Notes: generated from the sequence alone by a model not told the origin. A DNA stretch of 64,000 bases from Platanthera guangdongensis (GCA_039583875.1 CM077166.1:93776094-93840093), one strand, 5' to 3'; counted from the first letter of the stretch, positions 1 to 11,797 are shown. Numbers and translations: made by a program.

Positions 1-179
1 TCCAACACACTACACAGGTCATTCAATTCTGAATAAATAACGGTATCAAAAATGTGCAAAATCAAACCAAACAAAAATTTTAATTCAGATTGAACTTCAG
101 ACAATGGTGGTGACATTAAATAACTATCATTCGGGTTCCCAGTGCTAAAATCATCCAAACATAACCTTCTCACATAAGG

Positions 180-1253
180 TTAGTCTTCCCAATCAGTCGG
201 GACATCCATTAAGTTAGGGCCATCAATGTCAATAGAGAAATCCTCACTCACAGGCTCCTCAGGTAAGTCAGATGAAGTCTCAGTGGGTATAATTATAGGC
301 TTTAATGCGATGGAGATCGTATCCTGGAGAGGGCTCTCAATACTAGGATGAACAGACACAATGCTAGTAGGGCAAGTAATAGGCAATGGAGTACTCTCAC
401 AGATCGGAATGTAATAATCCCATACATTGTCTTCTAAATCACTAGGGATTCCCTCACTTTCAGAATCATCAGACTTGTCAGGCACTATCGTACGAGAAGG
501 AATATTGTCACCTAACTTGTCATCTTCAGAATCCAGAGATACTATATCAACATCAGCATCCTCAGGATCAAAAGATACCACATCTACATCAGCATCCTCA
601 TGGGTATCAGTCACTATATCAGGGGGCTTATAAGTCGATATTAAAGGAGGAAACACCATAGTAGTAACATTTTCTGATTCCCAAACATAGGGTCTACACT
701 ACTTATTTTCCTTACGAGTGGAATTAGGAACACAAGATGTAATCCTATCGTTGTAGGGAACAGATTTAACCTGATGCATAGGGTAATTCCTAGGAGTAAC
801 TATGTGTCTAGTGACATAACCATTCTTGCTCACAGTTGTAGTGATAGCAGTGCGGAGGTAGGCGGGATCAAATTGATCCGAGAGTAGGCTACGCACGTGC
901 GGCCAAGCATATTTTTAGCTACCAACACGGCACTCTTCGTTTAACCAAAACATGCGGGCTTGACCTATTAACCGCTCTCGGGCGATGTTAACCTTTTCGT
1001 GGTCATCCCATAAGTGACAATTAAAATAAATTTCTAATACCTTAAGCCAATCTCTAAAAATTTGTGGACATCCTAAACCATCATAAGTAGGATAAATGTG
1101 GTGTGGCCTCGTGGGTGGTGGTGCTACTTGGCTTGCATTTAGTTTTGCAATCAAAACCTTAATCTCATCCACTACATGGGACCGTACTGGTTTCCTAATG
1201 TTCTTCATGTAACCCATAGATTTTACTCGGGAAACGTTAACGTCATAGGTCAT
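180..1253 (-). pseudogene. Gag polyprotein remnant of element A2
   Basis: Gag forms the retroelement particle. The ATG at 1253 opens 112 residues containing a retrotrans_gag-like core (PTYDGLG..IFRDWLKVLEIYF...ARMFWLNEE) that parallels the gag of element A at 34041. A stop follows at about 913. Reading continues at 699-896 in another register (SLLSDQFDPAYLRT, equivalent to AMLTDQYVPLYHRT in A), then breaks again. The piece at 180-659 is strongly acidic (repeated DSED/DADVD) and matches the acidic linker before the protease of A (SELEGVPSDMED). No zinc knuckle is seen, so part of the middle seems to be deleted. Not functional. Confidence 0.8.
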
Positions 1254-1590
1254 TTTAGTGATAACCGGAGAGAATATCTCACCCGAAACCGGTGCACATG
1301 CGATGAATAAATAACCTAGCCCTATTTAATTTTCAAAGATGTAATTGTTCCTGTTAATTACTTACGGTAATAAATATATATATTTTTATTTTCTTGCTGT
1401 AAATAATATGAAGATTATCAAATAAATTTTTTTTGATTTTTTTTGGAGAAAAAATAAAAATATAGGCCACTATTTGTAGACCAGAAAAAAAATATTTTTT
1501 GGAATTTTGATAACTAAATGTGCAAGACAAGTGTGTGTCGGCAAAATAATAAAAGGGGGAGGGTGCCAATTAGGAAATTGACTTGAACCT
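1254..1590 (-). other. A2 leader between primer-binding site and gag
   Basis: About 340 bases of AT-rich non-coding sequence with several A- and T-runs. It matches in position and base composition the leader of element A (20919-21161). I see no other feature here. Confidence 0.5.
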
Positions 1591-1591
1591 C

Positions 1592-1604
1592 CCTCTGATA
1601 ACAA
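1592..1604 (-). other. Primer-binding site of A2 (tRNA-iMet type)
   Basis: Read on the minus strand, the LTR end GCATCA is followed after a short spacer by TGTTATCAGAGGG. This is a one- to two-base variant of the TGGTATCAGAGC complement of plant initiator methionine tRNA. Confidence 0.7.
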
Positions 1605-1606
1605 AT

Positions 1607-2859
1607 TGATGCAGGCCACAATTTGACGAGGAATTAAATCTACGGACTAGCAGGTATACCTCTCGTCGATCCAATCTTATACTCGCACAATCATTCTACG
1701 TAGCACCACATTAATTAATTCTATAAATTATATGCTAGCATACGGGTAGCCAAACCGATTAGGATCGAATAGAGTCAATAGGCCAATATTCTTTCCGGCT
1801 AAAAGGACCAACCCGGTCCGATCGAGCGAAGGTTGTACCAAAAGAGATCTACCAAAAACAATGATTCGCAAAATAGTAGTTCTCTCCCAACAAAAGAAAC
1901 GAGGGTTCGAAAAACCTCTCGAACTTAAATAAATTAAGATGTTCAACAAAATCAAATGAAAGAAATCCACAAAATTTCAATGATATCAAAAGCTAACGAC
2001 AAGAAGACCACCACAAGAATTAACTAGAGGGAACACACATAGAGTAGAAATATTTCGTTACCCAACCAGAATGGATGATTATGGTTTTTTTTCTCTACTT
2101 GGATCGCCCTTCAACAACTTTGCCAGAGTCATGCCGGATGGAGAGGAAGTTGTCCACCTTCGTCGCTTCGCGCCTTGGCCGAGATCTTTGGTTGGTAAAA
2201 GAAGAGGTTGGGCATTAGAGGTGATGAAGAAGGGTGCTCCGGTTTTGGGAGGAGATGGCTTCGAGGTTGGCGGTTTTGATGAGGGAGAAGGTGGCGGCTA
2301 GGTTGAGGGGAGAGGGTGGCGGCTTGGTTGAGGGGAGAGGGTGGCGGCTATGTTGAGGGAGAAAGAGGAGAGAGGGGGAGGGCCGAACTAGAGGAGGGAG
2401 GGAGAAGGTTGGCCGGCGGCCAAGAGGGGGGGAGAGTGGTGTGGCCTAAATTTGCCAAGGGGAAAGAGGGGGGAAACTTCACTCCTGAAATTTTAGGTTT
2501 TTCTTGTATTCATTCTCTACTTCATTATGAAATAAACATGCCTATATATAGGCTTACATCATGTTAGTTGGCTACATGCAGACCAAATAGAGAAAAATAA
2601 AACATAACCACGATTTTAAGCATTACATGAAAATTAAATAAACATTGCAAATAAAACATAAAAACTGATTTAATAATTATTAATAATTATTAATAAATTA
2701 TTAATAATTATTACTAAATTGGTTTGCGCCGAGGGAGGATATTATGGCGACGCTGCACATGGTCATCACGCCCGCAAGTCTTTATTTGGAGGCGGAGAAA
2801 GTTCTTCCATAAGAACGCCGTCACCATCTTCTACATGTTGAGGGACGTCATCTCGATCA
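1607..2859 (-). repeat. 5' LTR of element A2
   Basis: On the minus strand it starts TGATCGAGATGACG and ends CCTGCATCA. The start matches the start of the A LTRs (TGATGGAGACGACG), the end matches theirs (TTGCATCA), and blocks in between align, such as the segment at 1740-1870 with the reverse complement of 20590-20770. A TATA box (CTATATATAG, 2543-2550) precedes a purine-rich plus-strand stretch (2210-2470) that is the pyrimidine-rich leader of the minus strand. Length 1253 bp against 1195 and 1168 bp for the two A LTRs. Confidence 0.85.
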
Positions 2860-2948
2860 GTTAGCGAGAAACATCTTCTTGTTCTCGGGAGATGCGGTCT
2901 GGTACTTGTGAAGTCCTGAGTTGTTCTCAAGTAGTGCTTACCTTCCTT

Positions 2949-3245
2949 CTCGAGAAGTTCTCTTATTCCTCGAGAAGCTCTGGAGAAATCTTCCTTGGAT
3001 CTCGAGATACCAATGCCTTCAGTTCTCGAGAAGCTTTATAGTACTCGAGCAGTCTATCTTCAGTACTCGAGTAATCTTTCCCTAGTACTCGAGAAGTCCT
3101 GTCTTGCTGCTCTCGAGAAGACTTCTAGTACTCAAGAAATCCTTCTACTATACTCGACTAGGCCTCCTTTAGCACTCGAGTAATGTTTGTCTTCTGTCTC
3201 GGGAAATATTCTTCTTTACTCGAGAAGCTCTATACAGTACTCGAG
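2949..3245. repeat. CTCGAG palindrome array with about 22-bp period
   Basis: Eleven intact CTCGAG hexamers start at 2949, 2969, 3001, 3025, 3044, 3066, 3088, 3112, 3175, 3219 and 3240. Degenerate copies at 3131 (CTCAAG), 3153 (CTCGAC) and 3198 (CTCGGG) fill the gap. From 3025 on, the spacing is 19-24 bp, mean 21.5. Flanks are often AGTA before and AAG or TAATC after. Confidence 0.9.
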
Positions 3246-3330
3246 TAATCCATGTCTTCATCTTGGAAAATCGGTTCAACCGACCCCGGTACATCCTTCT
3301 AAGTGTAAAGATTCTTACATTTTATTTATT

Positions 3331-3349
3331 ATATATATAAATATAAATA
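3331..3349 (+). promoter_or_regulatory. Probable TATA box of LTR F
   Basis: The run ATATATATAAATATAAATA lies about 85 bp downstream of the last CTCGAG unit and just before a CT-rich segment (CTTCTCCATCCTCCTTC). That is the expected order of U3, TATA and transcript start in a plant LTR. Confidence 0.6.
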
Positions 3350-5832
3350 CTATACTTCTCCATCCTCCTTCTTTTAGACCAACCTACTATTCTTCTTCCC
3401 TAACCAGAGCAGCATGAGCAAGAGAGGGAAAACCCTTTCGTAATTCTTCTGGTGGCCACCGATGGTGCTCCAGTGCTCGAAATCTTCAACCGATTATAGA
3501 TCCGGAAAGCTCTCGGCGAGAGCTTCATCATCGTGTTAAAATCTCCCCCTTTCCTTGAGCTTTTCTCGCTAGGGTTTTTGGCCCTAACCTCTATTTCAGC
3601 CATTCATGTTTAGATTTCTACACCTTCCATCTTCTTTTAGCCCGATCTACGTCGAGGTGTGACTCAGAGAATTTTCCGGTAGAATCAAGGCAATTGATCG
3701 TTTCCCTTATTCACTTCCCTCCTTCACCGTAATTTTTGCAGGAATTTCTTATTGCATGTGTTCATGATTTATTGAATTAATTTACTGATGTATCATGCCG
3801 ATATGATCTCTTGACTAATTACAATTATAATCATCATGTTCTTGAGTTTTGCTGTCTAGCTTGGGTTAAGGTTATATGTTTTGATGATGTGATTAAATAC
3901 CAGTTTTATTACTAATCCATAATTTTCATGTAGGATGCGTTAAAGTTTGTTTAGGTTTGTAAATTCTTCCTGAAGGTTGATCAACCATTTCATTCTAGAA
4001 TTGTCTAGTAGAATCCGATGTGCCTTTGTTGACTTGGGATTTCTATCATGGTTTTTCTTCGTGGCGATGCTGTGGTACGAGACAAGCCGCCAGGCCCCAA
4101 TTGGGTTATGGTGTGCCTCTGTGCTCTAAACCCGGATCGTTACAGGGTGTTCCTTCCAGCTTTTTCTTTATTGCTGGTGTTGTTAGTGGGTGAATCCACT
4201 GCCGCAACGTTTGATATCCCTATTAGCACTTTGTTGGGCTCTACCGGGTTTTTGGGCATTTGTGGTGTATGGTGGAGTATCCAGTCTCCCCCGCTTTTAG
4301 ACGGATGAATTGTCTTTGGGGTTGGCCACCTCGCCCATTTTTGTTTTTGGTGGAGTTGACCACAGGTGGCTAGTAGGGGTTTGCTCCTCTTCCTGATGAC
4401 TTAATCTTGACCCTTTTTCCCCTTATGGTCTTTCGTATTTGGGGTGCTGTTGTTTTACATGACACTTCACGTAAGTGTTCCCTTTTTATTTTTGCAACTT
4501 ACTGTTGTACCTTAATTATGTATTTTTCTTCCTTTGGTCTTGCGTTGGTACCACTTGACTTTGATTACTTTTGGCTTACTTTCGGCCATCACTTGTACCT
4601 TCTTACTGAGGTGTTTTGTCTTTGGAATGCCTCAAGTTCAGAGCTGTAGCTGAGTTCTGTGATGGTTTTGGAGTGCTTGAGCTTCAGTGTTGGCTGTTGT
4701 TGTTGCCTCGCCATTTCGAGGTAGAATGTTGATTATTTTGCTTTACTAGTTAAGACATACTTGGTTTTATGTGGGTTCGTGTCAGTTTGTTGACGCCCAC
4801 ATAACTGTTGTTCTTTTTGGATACCTGCTAGCTGCTTAGTTTGCTTTCTGTGGATGTGGATTACTTGCTCTCTGGGACGTTTTATGTTAGGATTGCATGG
4901 TAGTTTTTTTCAAGTATAGAAACTACTACTATTACCTCATGCATTGCACATTTTCAAAATATTAAATCACTATATTTAATGACCGTAAAAATCTACTCTT
5001 ATTGCTATTATAAATTTAGAACTAGCATACCTTGAGGTGTCTCATGGGAACCTCTAAGCTCATGTAGGAAGTTTAATCTCACAAAAGAAGTATTTTCCGC
5101 AGCGTATGATTACTTTCCTCATGGACTAGATGAGCCACTAAGCCAAGGGATATGGCTAATTATTATACACAAATCGATTTTTAACTCTAAATAACTTAAA
5201 GAACCTTTCTTCATGGCTGAGTAGGAGTTTTGTATGAGCGTCCGCAGTTATCCCCTGCTGACGTGGCATCATGACGCACATTTTTCTTTACTCTGATATA
5301 CTTATTTGGCGATGAAAAATGCAGGTTGTGACTTGCCACCCCGAGTAAGGGGTGGGGTCGTAATAAATTGGTCAGCCAAATGCTGATCGTTGCTTTGTTT
5401 GCCACATTTGTGTTGGTCGTTTGTGCAAGTGCTGGAAGAGCAAAGTGGGAAGTAGTGGGCTGAAGCCCTTATGAGGAAATTAGCTGGCCCTTAAAGGCCC
5501 AAAGGAGAACTATATACTGTTTTCATGTGTGGTCGGCATACGTGCCGATGTTTGAAACCACTTGATGTAAATAAAAAAGTTGGGAGGCTGAAAGTCAAAA
5601 ACATGTGTTATATTTTATATATATCATTCCTTTGTGGGTGTTTAGTGGACATTCTATGTGTTGGGTTCATAACTTAAACTACTTCCACAATATTGCTCTG
5701 AGTTAGGATACGCATATAATTGAACTTGGATTTGGAAACAATAAGTAACTTTTTTACCTGTCCGTAGTATATGGCGTCGGGCCCTGACCGGATCTTCTGT
5801 CATATGCTGTGTGATGGATGAGGGTGTTACAT

Positions 5833-7389
5833 GGGCTCTACCCTACGGGAGTAAGGAGTAGGCTTAGGAACTTGCCCATGCTCACCCCGAAGACACAATT
5901 CAAGTGGTTTACCCTCATTTGGTATTTTTGCAGTGTACCGGATGTCTCCTCCAGATCCTAAAGGTGAGAGTCAGCATCCCCGCGACTCCTAAAATGATGT
6001 GGTCCCCTAAAATGATGTGGTCCACCGACCGTTAGTCAAAAGACTAATCCACTATCATCCTCGCCTCGCCCCGCGACTCCTAGGCACCGTACGGGGAGGA
6101 CGAAAGTGGAGGACAACAAAGTAGAGTGGAACAAGTAGGTGACAACTACCCAGCAGGTGTATGTACAAAAGAACTATACCAATAAAGCAGTAATGTAAAC
6201 AAAGTAAAGTACCGAGTAGTAAAAATATTAAAGTGAACAAGCTATTTTAACAGTAACCTTAATTTATAAGAATGCTCATACAAACTTATAGATTAAGGGG
6301 TCATTTTGCAAGCCCTATCATATAAAAAGTCTCATACCAATTTATACGATAGAGGTAGAGGTTTAAATGCAATGATGACATGATATGCTATGTTATTCTG
6401 GTTTAATAATATGTTAATACAAGTGCAACACACACACACGACTCTATGCACATAGACCTTTAGTTCCCCGGTTTTGTAATCTAGCTTCACTCCCAGGAGC
6501 CTCCGTAGTGGCCAACGTAGACAGTGGGTTGGGCCACCCCACTCCTAGCTAGATATCCGCACTACCAGGCCTAGCCCTTACGTATGCCTTTGAAGGACAC
6601 ACTAGACTCACACGTACTAATGCTGACAAATCCACCTATCTTCTCCATAGCTAAGTGATAACCACACTTACCGAGTGAACGTATCAACGTTAGTGCGAAT
6701 GACCATCTAATAACAAAGACACACCATTATTCACATGAAACCATGAATTCCCGAGCCATCGGCTCCCCAAACTAACCCATCCGTCACAACAACCTTCCGA
6801 GGCACTAGCTCCCCGGACTAACCAGTCCGTACCTATCACCACCAAGCCTACCGTTCATGAGTCTAAACCAAAATAGCCTCCCGTGTCCATGGGGTGAGTG
6901 AAAGTGAAGTACTTAGAATTACTAGTTGGTGTTTAATCATTTTAGTCTTAAAGTTTAAGTGTAACCTTGGACAGCCCTGTGAATTCCTTGTGAAGGACTC
7001 TCGAGGGCACTAGGAACTATGATGAACTGAATCCCAAAGCTCCCTTTCGCAAGGTACATATTATTGTTGGTAACTACCCATGTCCAAACCCTCTTAGCAT
7101 TACACTTGAGCTAACCCTAAGTGTGTTTAGACTTTTTCCAAGGGAAAAACGATCCATCGTCGATCCCAAGCACAACCTTTACCCCAGTCAACTAGGATCT
7201 CATAGCTGGACTTCCATTGGTGACCTCATTCATTCTAAACCAGAATGGTACACCAACTACCCCATACAAAGGTTCACATGATTCCCTATTCTACGGATTT
7301 GTTGTGTGCAGACCTAATGGAGTATATGATGTGCAGATTGTTGACCTTCCAAATAATCATCCAAATGACCAAAGATTATTATTGGGGAC
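5833..7389 (-). repeat. C-related LTR remnant
   Basis: The part from about 6060 to 6580 aligns with 60780-61363 in the right-hand C LTR: both contain GACTCCTAGGCACC or its ACTCCTAGGCACC core, the GGACAACAA block, ACGACTCTATG and CACTACC. The part at 6960-7060 aligns with 15140-15225 (CTCTCGAGGGCACTAGGAACTA and AATCCCAAAGCTCCCTTTCGC). Orientation is the same as the other C LTRs. The first 200 bp after 5832 are not assigned. No coding sequence seen. Confidence 0.6.
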
Positions 7390-7703
7390 TGTCATGATAT
7401 TTTAGGAATAAATCCAGAATATTTTAATTTTCCTAATTTATTGGGCATTTATTGTAATTTCTATTAAGTTAGGCCTCATATGCTTTTGAACACAAAGTAC
7501 ACATTTTTTGACTAGGTATGGCCTTAGCAAAACTATAACGATTTGGTAACTTCAAAATAATTGTAATTATCAAAAATTCAATATTCCAAAAAGGATTTGA
7601 CCACAACAAGTTATGGGATAATAATCACCAATATTTGATAAACAAGGAAAAAATATTAAAAACACAACCATCCTAAAATTATGAGATAATTGCTAGACGA
7701 TAA
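7390..7703. other. AT-rich stretch before the gap, possible start of LTR H
   Basis: The C-like similarity stops near 7389, and an AT-rich sequence beginning TGTCATGATATTTTAGG follows. It could be the first part of LTR H, but the gap prevents a check. No gene seen. Confidence 0.3.
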
Positions 7704-8203
7704 NNNNNNNNNNNNNNNNNNNNNNNNNNNNNNNNNNNNNNNNNNNNNNNNNNNNNNNNNNNNNNNNNNNNNNNNNNNNNNNNNNNNNNNNNNNNNNNNN
7801 NNNNNNNNNNNNNNNNNNNNNNNNNNNNNNNNNNNNNNNNNNNNNNNNNNNNNNNNNNNNNNNNNNNNNNNNNNNNNNNNNNNNNNNNNNNNNNNNNNNN
7901 NNNNNNNNNNNNNNNNNNNNNNNNNNNNNNNNNNNNNNNNNNNNNNNNNNNNNNNNNNNNNNNNNNNNNNNNNNNNNNNNNNNNNNNNNNNNNNNNNNNN
8001 NNNNNNNNNNNNNNNNNNNNNNNNNNNNNNNNNNNNNNNNNNNNNNNNNNNNNNNNNNNNNNNNNNNNNNNNNNNNNNNNNNNNNNNNNNNNNNNNNNNN
8101 NNNNNNNNNNNNNNNNNNNNNNNNNNNNNNNNNNNNNNNNNNNNNNNNNNNNNNNNNNNNNNNNNNNNNNNNNNNNNNNNNNNNNNNNNNNNNNNNNNNN
8201 NNN
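7704..8203. other. Assembly gap of exactly 500 N
   Basis: Five hundred consecutive N, a customary placeholder length for a gap of unknown size. Coordinates to either side should not be treated as continuous. Confidence 0.99.
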
Positions 8204-8262
8204 CCAGCTGGTCAGTCAGAGTCCAGTTATGGAACGGACCAGCCGGTTACCATGAAGAAGGC

Positions 8263-8272
8263 CTATAAATAG
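8263..8272 (+). promoter_or_regulatory. TATA box of LTR H
   Basis: CTATAAATAG, about 65 bp after the gap. The downstream sequence is the repeated R/U5-like part of the LTR. Confidence 0.6.
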
Positions 8273-8696
8273 GCTTATACTGTCTACTGAAGAAGTTGTT
8301 CAGATTGAGGATCAACACATCAAGTTATACAATGAAGATCTAGCTATTCTTTGAAAAATCAAGTGTGAAGATCTAAGAAGTTGGAGAGAGAGAGCTCCAT
8401 CCAAGAAGTCAGCCGTTGGAACCAGGCTGAGATGAAAGGCGGTCCAGATTTGTTTGAATCTTAAGTAGCAGAGATCAAGGATCAACTACAGAGGAGATCA
8501 ATCTTATTGAGTTCTACATTCAAGAAGCTTTGAAGAAAGCCAAGTCAGATTGATTTCAGCTGAGTTCTTCCAAGAACATCATCAAGAAACTCACAACTCT
8601 TCTCTCTTTTCTCAGAGTTGTTGAGTTACAATTTGTTGTATACAATTTATCCTGTAGGATCCTTAGGGATCTGAGTTTTGTAAACCTGTAATTATA

Positions 8697-8895
8697 AAGG
8701 CTGAGTGTAGGGCTTGAGTGCCTGAGTGTAGGAGATTGAAATCTCTGAGTGTAGGCCTGTTGTGGCTGAGTGTAGGCCTTGGTGGCTGAGTGTAGGCCTT
8801 GGTGGCTGAGTGTAGGCTTTGTGAAGAAGCTGAGTTGTAGGGCCTTGGGCCTGAGGTGTAGGAACCTGTGTTGTGGGTTCTGAGTGTAAGATCTG
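8697..8895 (+). repeat. Degenerate tandem repeat of TGAGTGTAGG
   Basis: The decamer TGAGTGTAGG or a close variant recurs about ten times, separated by short words such as CCTTGGTGGC. Two adjacent 23-bp units near 8763-8810 are identical. The tract lies in the transcribed part of LTR H. Confidence 0.85.
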
Positions 8896-9161
8896 AGGAT
8901 CTGAGATAGTGGAGAAGTTTGGCCGAATTTAGTACACTGCTAGATAGGCGAAGGGGGAAAGTGGATGTACCCAAACCTTGGGGAACCACTATAAAACTTT
9001 GTGTCTACTGTGTGCTGTGGTATGCTGTGATTGCTGAATGTGTGTTGTATAAAGTAGTTATAATTCTGTGTTAGATTCTGAATTCTACCTAAAAAGTTAA
9101 AAAGATTCAAGTCACCTATTCACCCCCCCTCTAGGTGTTTAAGTACAATATCTTTCATTGG

Positions 9162-10839
9162 CGGCCTTATTCTTCCTCTGGTTCCTGTTTCTCCTGGATG
9201 AGGAACCAGATACCCCTACATGCCCCAAGCCAGCTCCTTTGGCCTGAGCAGAGAAGGTATCAACCACTGGAAGAACTGTTTTTGGCATAGAGAAGCTCTT
9301 GACGATCTTCCTTTCTGCCGCAAGTTGTTCTTCCAACTTGTCGACTTCCTCCTGATTAAGATCAAGGAGCTTAAGAGACTCTGAATGCTTTGAAGTCAGG
9401 TCTAGGTGCTCCTGTCGGAGAGAGATCAAACTGGTGATCTCTTCCCTTAGGGAGACACACTCACCCTTAAGGAATTTCACACTTCCTTTTTCTCAGCCTT
9501 CAATCTCTTACGGCACTCCTCGAAAGTGTTGAGTAGAAGCTCATACTTCTCGAGGAGCTCCGCTTCACGGGCCGAAAGGCTATCCTCAGGGTCATCATCC
9601 TGAGACTCAGGATCAGATTCAGAGTCGAAGAGAGGGATGTGAGCCTTTACCTTCCCAGTAAATGGAGGGCATTCTCCTTCTGAGTCGGAGCGACCCACCA
9701 GCCCGAAGTAGGATTCCTCATCATCACTGGAGTCTGAGGAATCAGACTCACTCAGTGTCTTTGGCCTTTTGGAGATGTAGCTCCGCTCTTTCTTCTTATC
9801 TCTAGAGGATTTGTGCTCCTCTCCTTTCCTTTTTTCTCTCTTGCCTTGGTAGCAGTCGGCCACGACGTGTCCTGGCTTATTGTATCCAAAACAAATAATG
9901 TCATTGGAGCGATGTTTGTTGGTTTAGAAGCATACCTGTCAGAAGAATAATTTTCTTCTGATGCCTGGAGGAGGAGCCGTCTCTCTTTCTTTGATTCCTC
10001 ATCTTGAGGAACTTCTTGAATTCTCGGGTGATGAGGGAGAAATCCTCCTCAGATAGCTCTGAACTGGAGGAGCATGGCTCGGAGTCCTCCTCCTCATACT
10101 TTTTCCTGGCACGGTATGAAACTGCACCCTTGCCCTTTCTAGAGTGAAGGGCTTTTAGGGCCACAGTCTTTTCCTTGTCTGCAGCCTTCTCTGCTTTCCT
10201 GGTGTTCAGTTGAAGCTCATAGGACATCAGCTTCCCAAATAGAATTTGCGGGTCTATTTCAGCAAGTCTGCCAAACTCTCGGATGGCGCAGATCTTTGTG
10301 TCCCATTCCTTAGTAAGGGACCTAAGAATTTATCATTAAGTTCACCATCAGTGAACACTCTTCCATATCCTTTGAGGGCATTGACAATCTTGAGGAAGTT
10401 CTCGAAGGTGACTCCGATCTCTTCTTAGGCCCTTGTCTGAAGGCCTCATATTTCTGGTTCAGGAGGGATCTCCGATCATCCCTCACTTCATCAGTGCCCT
10501 CCATTAGGATAATCAGGCAATGCCAGATCTCCTTTGCTATCCTGTAGTTGCAGAAGTTCTGCATCATTGAGTCATCGACCGCGCTGAGCAGAATGTTCTG
10601 CCCCTTCTTGTCAAGTCCCACCAGCACCATCTCGTCCTTGTCCATTTCAGAAATTTTCTTTGGCACTTTTTGGTAGGATCAATGGTGGATACCTTAGTGG
10701 GGACATAAGGTCCCTCCTCCACGATCATGAAAAGTCGAGGATCAACTGCTTCCATGTAGAACCTGATCCTTTCCTTCCAGATAGGAAAGTTGAGCATGGT
10801 GCACACTGGGATCTTGCCTGTGTACTTGAGTCCGTCCAT
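9162..10839 (-). pseudogene. Copia gag remnant of element G
   Basis: The ATG at 10839 opens MDGLKYTGKIPV...FPIWKERIRFYME, the Gag N-terminus of the UBN2/DUF4219 type. A frameshift near 10665 leads to the UBN2 core (NFCNYRIAKEIWHCL...LLNQKYEAF). Then come the EEDFSLITREFKKFLK segment (about 10040), a CCHC-like zinc knuckle at about 9865-9905 with the second Cys replaced by Tyr (CFGYNKPGHVVADC), a Ser/Asp-rich part, and a predicted coiled coil (about 9240-9530, LLEKYELLLNTFEECRKRLK and onward). The long coiled coil after the knuckle suits Sirevirus gag. Several frames are needed to read it. Pol is absent; the sequence stops at the H junction. Confidence 0.8.
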
Positions 10840-10915
10840 AGTAGATGTTTGCCTTCTTCTTGACACTAGTGGCAGGATTCTACTCAAGGTGTGAACCTTT
10901 TTGATGAGTAACCTG

Positions 10916-10927
10916 GCTCTGATACCA
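10916..10927 (-). other. Primer-binding site of element G
   Basis: The minus strand reads TGGTATCAGAGC, an exact 12-base match to the plant initiator-Met tRNA complement, two bases inside the LTR end (GGACTATCA). Confidence 0.9.
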
Positions 10928-11778
10928 CTTGATAGTCCACCTAGTGTCAACTACCTTCACCTATGGGGGGAATAGGTGACGTGCAGCATTTTTGCGGAAT
11001 TAAAATTGTACCTGCATAAGAAAACAAAACAGCACATCACAGAAGGGACACAAGCAAATTATAGTGGTTCCCCGATTTGGGTACATCCACTTTCCCCCTT
11101 CGACCTATCTCCCAACCAGGGACGACTCGGTCACTTCACCAACAGGATTGAAATCCAATCCTTGCACTAACGGAAGGAACCCTTCCACACATAGGAGACA
11201 AAACTCCCACAACACGGGTTGCACCCAACCCTTACAACTAGGAACCAACGTTCCTTTACAACAAAAATGAAACTAGAATGTATAAGAAATACAAACAACT
11301 TTTGGAGAATAAGGTGTCCCTCTTCGTTCGATGACGTGTTCTTGAAGTCAACGAACAGTCCACAACCCTAGATCTCTCTTGGAGAGAATCTCCCCGAAAC
11401 CGGCGGCGGCAAGAAGGGCGGCGGCTCGGTTCTCGGGATCGGCGGCGACAATGGTGTGTGGCTGCTGCACTTTGGAGATTCAATCTTCGTAGCAAAGCTA
11501 GCAAGGTCTACAACGGTCACACTAGGATCGATCGTCTCGATCGATTCGGAAGGGGAAGGTTTTCCCGATCAACGAATCAAGAGACAAAGGATCTCTGGTT
11601 AGACGCGTGAGACGCTACGCTTGGCTAAGCTTCTGTCGCCGGAAGATCTGGAAGAATCACGATCAAACGGCCGGCGATCGACTAACACGAGCGACGATGG
11701 CGGCGGAGCAGGTATCGCAATCTAGGGCAAGGTCAGCAGCTCGGCTTTCTTTTTCTGTCAATTTCTGTTCAAAAATAC

Positions 11779-11797
11779 GGGTATATTTATACAGTAG
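11779..11797 (-). promoter_or_regulatory. Probable TATA box of LTR G
   Basis: The minus strand reads CTACTGTATAAATATACCC, about 135 bp downstream of the nearest palindrome unit in the direction of transcription. Confidence 0.6.

Larger units (their letters stand above)
1..2859 (-). mobile_element. Element A2: 5' part of a Ty3/Gypsy retrotransposon, truncated by the window edge
   Basis: The minus strand holds a 5' LTR (1607-2859), a primer-binding site directly inside it, a leader, and a decayed gag that runs off the left edge. LTR and gag are both related to element A in the middle of the window: the LTR starts and ends with the same sequences, and gag shares the YDG...WL-type core and the acidic SDSE-rich segment. 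A2 sits inside the F LTR; the five bases right of it (2860-2864, GTTAG) would be one copy of its target duplication. The other copy lies outside the window. The pol region is not visible. Confidence 0.85.
2860..5832 (+). repeat. Element F: LTR remnant, left end displaced by A2
   Basis: The layout is that of a plus-strand LTR: a palindrome array (2949-3245), then a TATA box (3331-3349), a CT-rich stretch and a long non-coding 3' part. It ends GAGGGTGTTACA at 5832. The last 70 bp resemble the end of LTR D (reverse complement of 12662-12730), and the GGGCTGAAGCCC and GGCCCTTAAAGGCCC blocks near 5460-5510 have counterparts in D. No primer-binding site follows 5832, so this is a solo or 3' LTR. 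Its 5' start lies beyond A2, outside the window. That all of 2860-5832 is one LTR is inferred. Open frames inside are short and unlike known proteins. Confidence 0.5.
8204..9157 (+). repeat. Element H: 3' part of a Sirevirus-like Copia LTR
   Basis: A TATA box (CTATAAATAG, 8263-8272) is followed by a purine-rich transcribed part and a TGAGTGTAGG repeat tract. The end, TCACCTATTCACCCCCCCTCTAGGTG then TTTCA, is of the kind seen in Sirevirus and related Copia LTRs. The four bases after the LTR (TTGG) could be the first bases of a primer-binding site. Sequence then switches at about 9161 to minus-strand gag of element G. Confidence 0.7.

Noticed and set aside
2949..3245. Regular 22-bp array looking like a small CRISPR
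   Set aside because: The conserved unit is only 6-10 bp, spacers are not unique, the context is a plant LTR and there are no cas genes.
4048..4649. Possible membrane-protein gene in F (two hydrophobic open frames)
   Set aside because: Short frames without homologous domains in T-rich LTR DNA; hydrophobicity follows from base composition.
5950..6000. Gag start beginning MSPPDPKGESQ after a TTGCAG acceptor-like site
   Set aside because: It stops after about 16 codons and no gag core follows.
7690..8268. 192-residue open frame across the gap
   Set aside because: It consists almost wholly of N; no sequence supports it.
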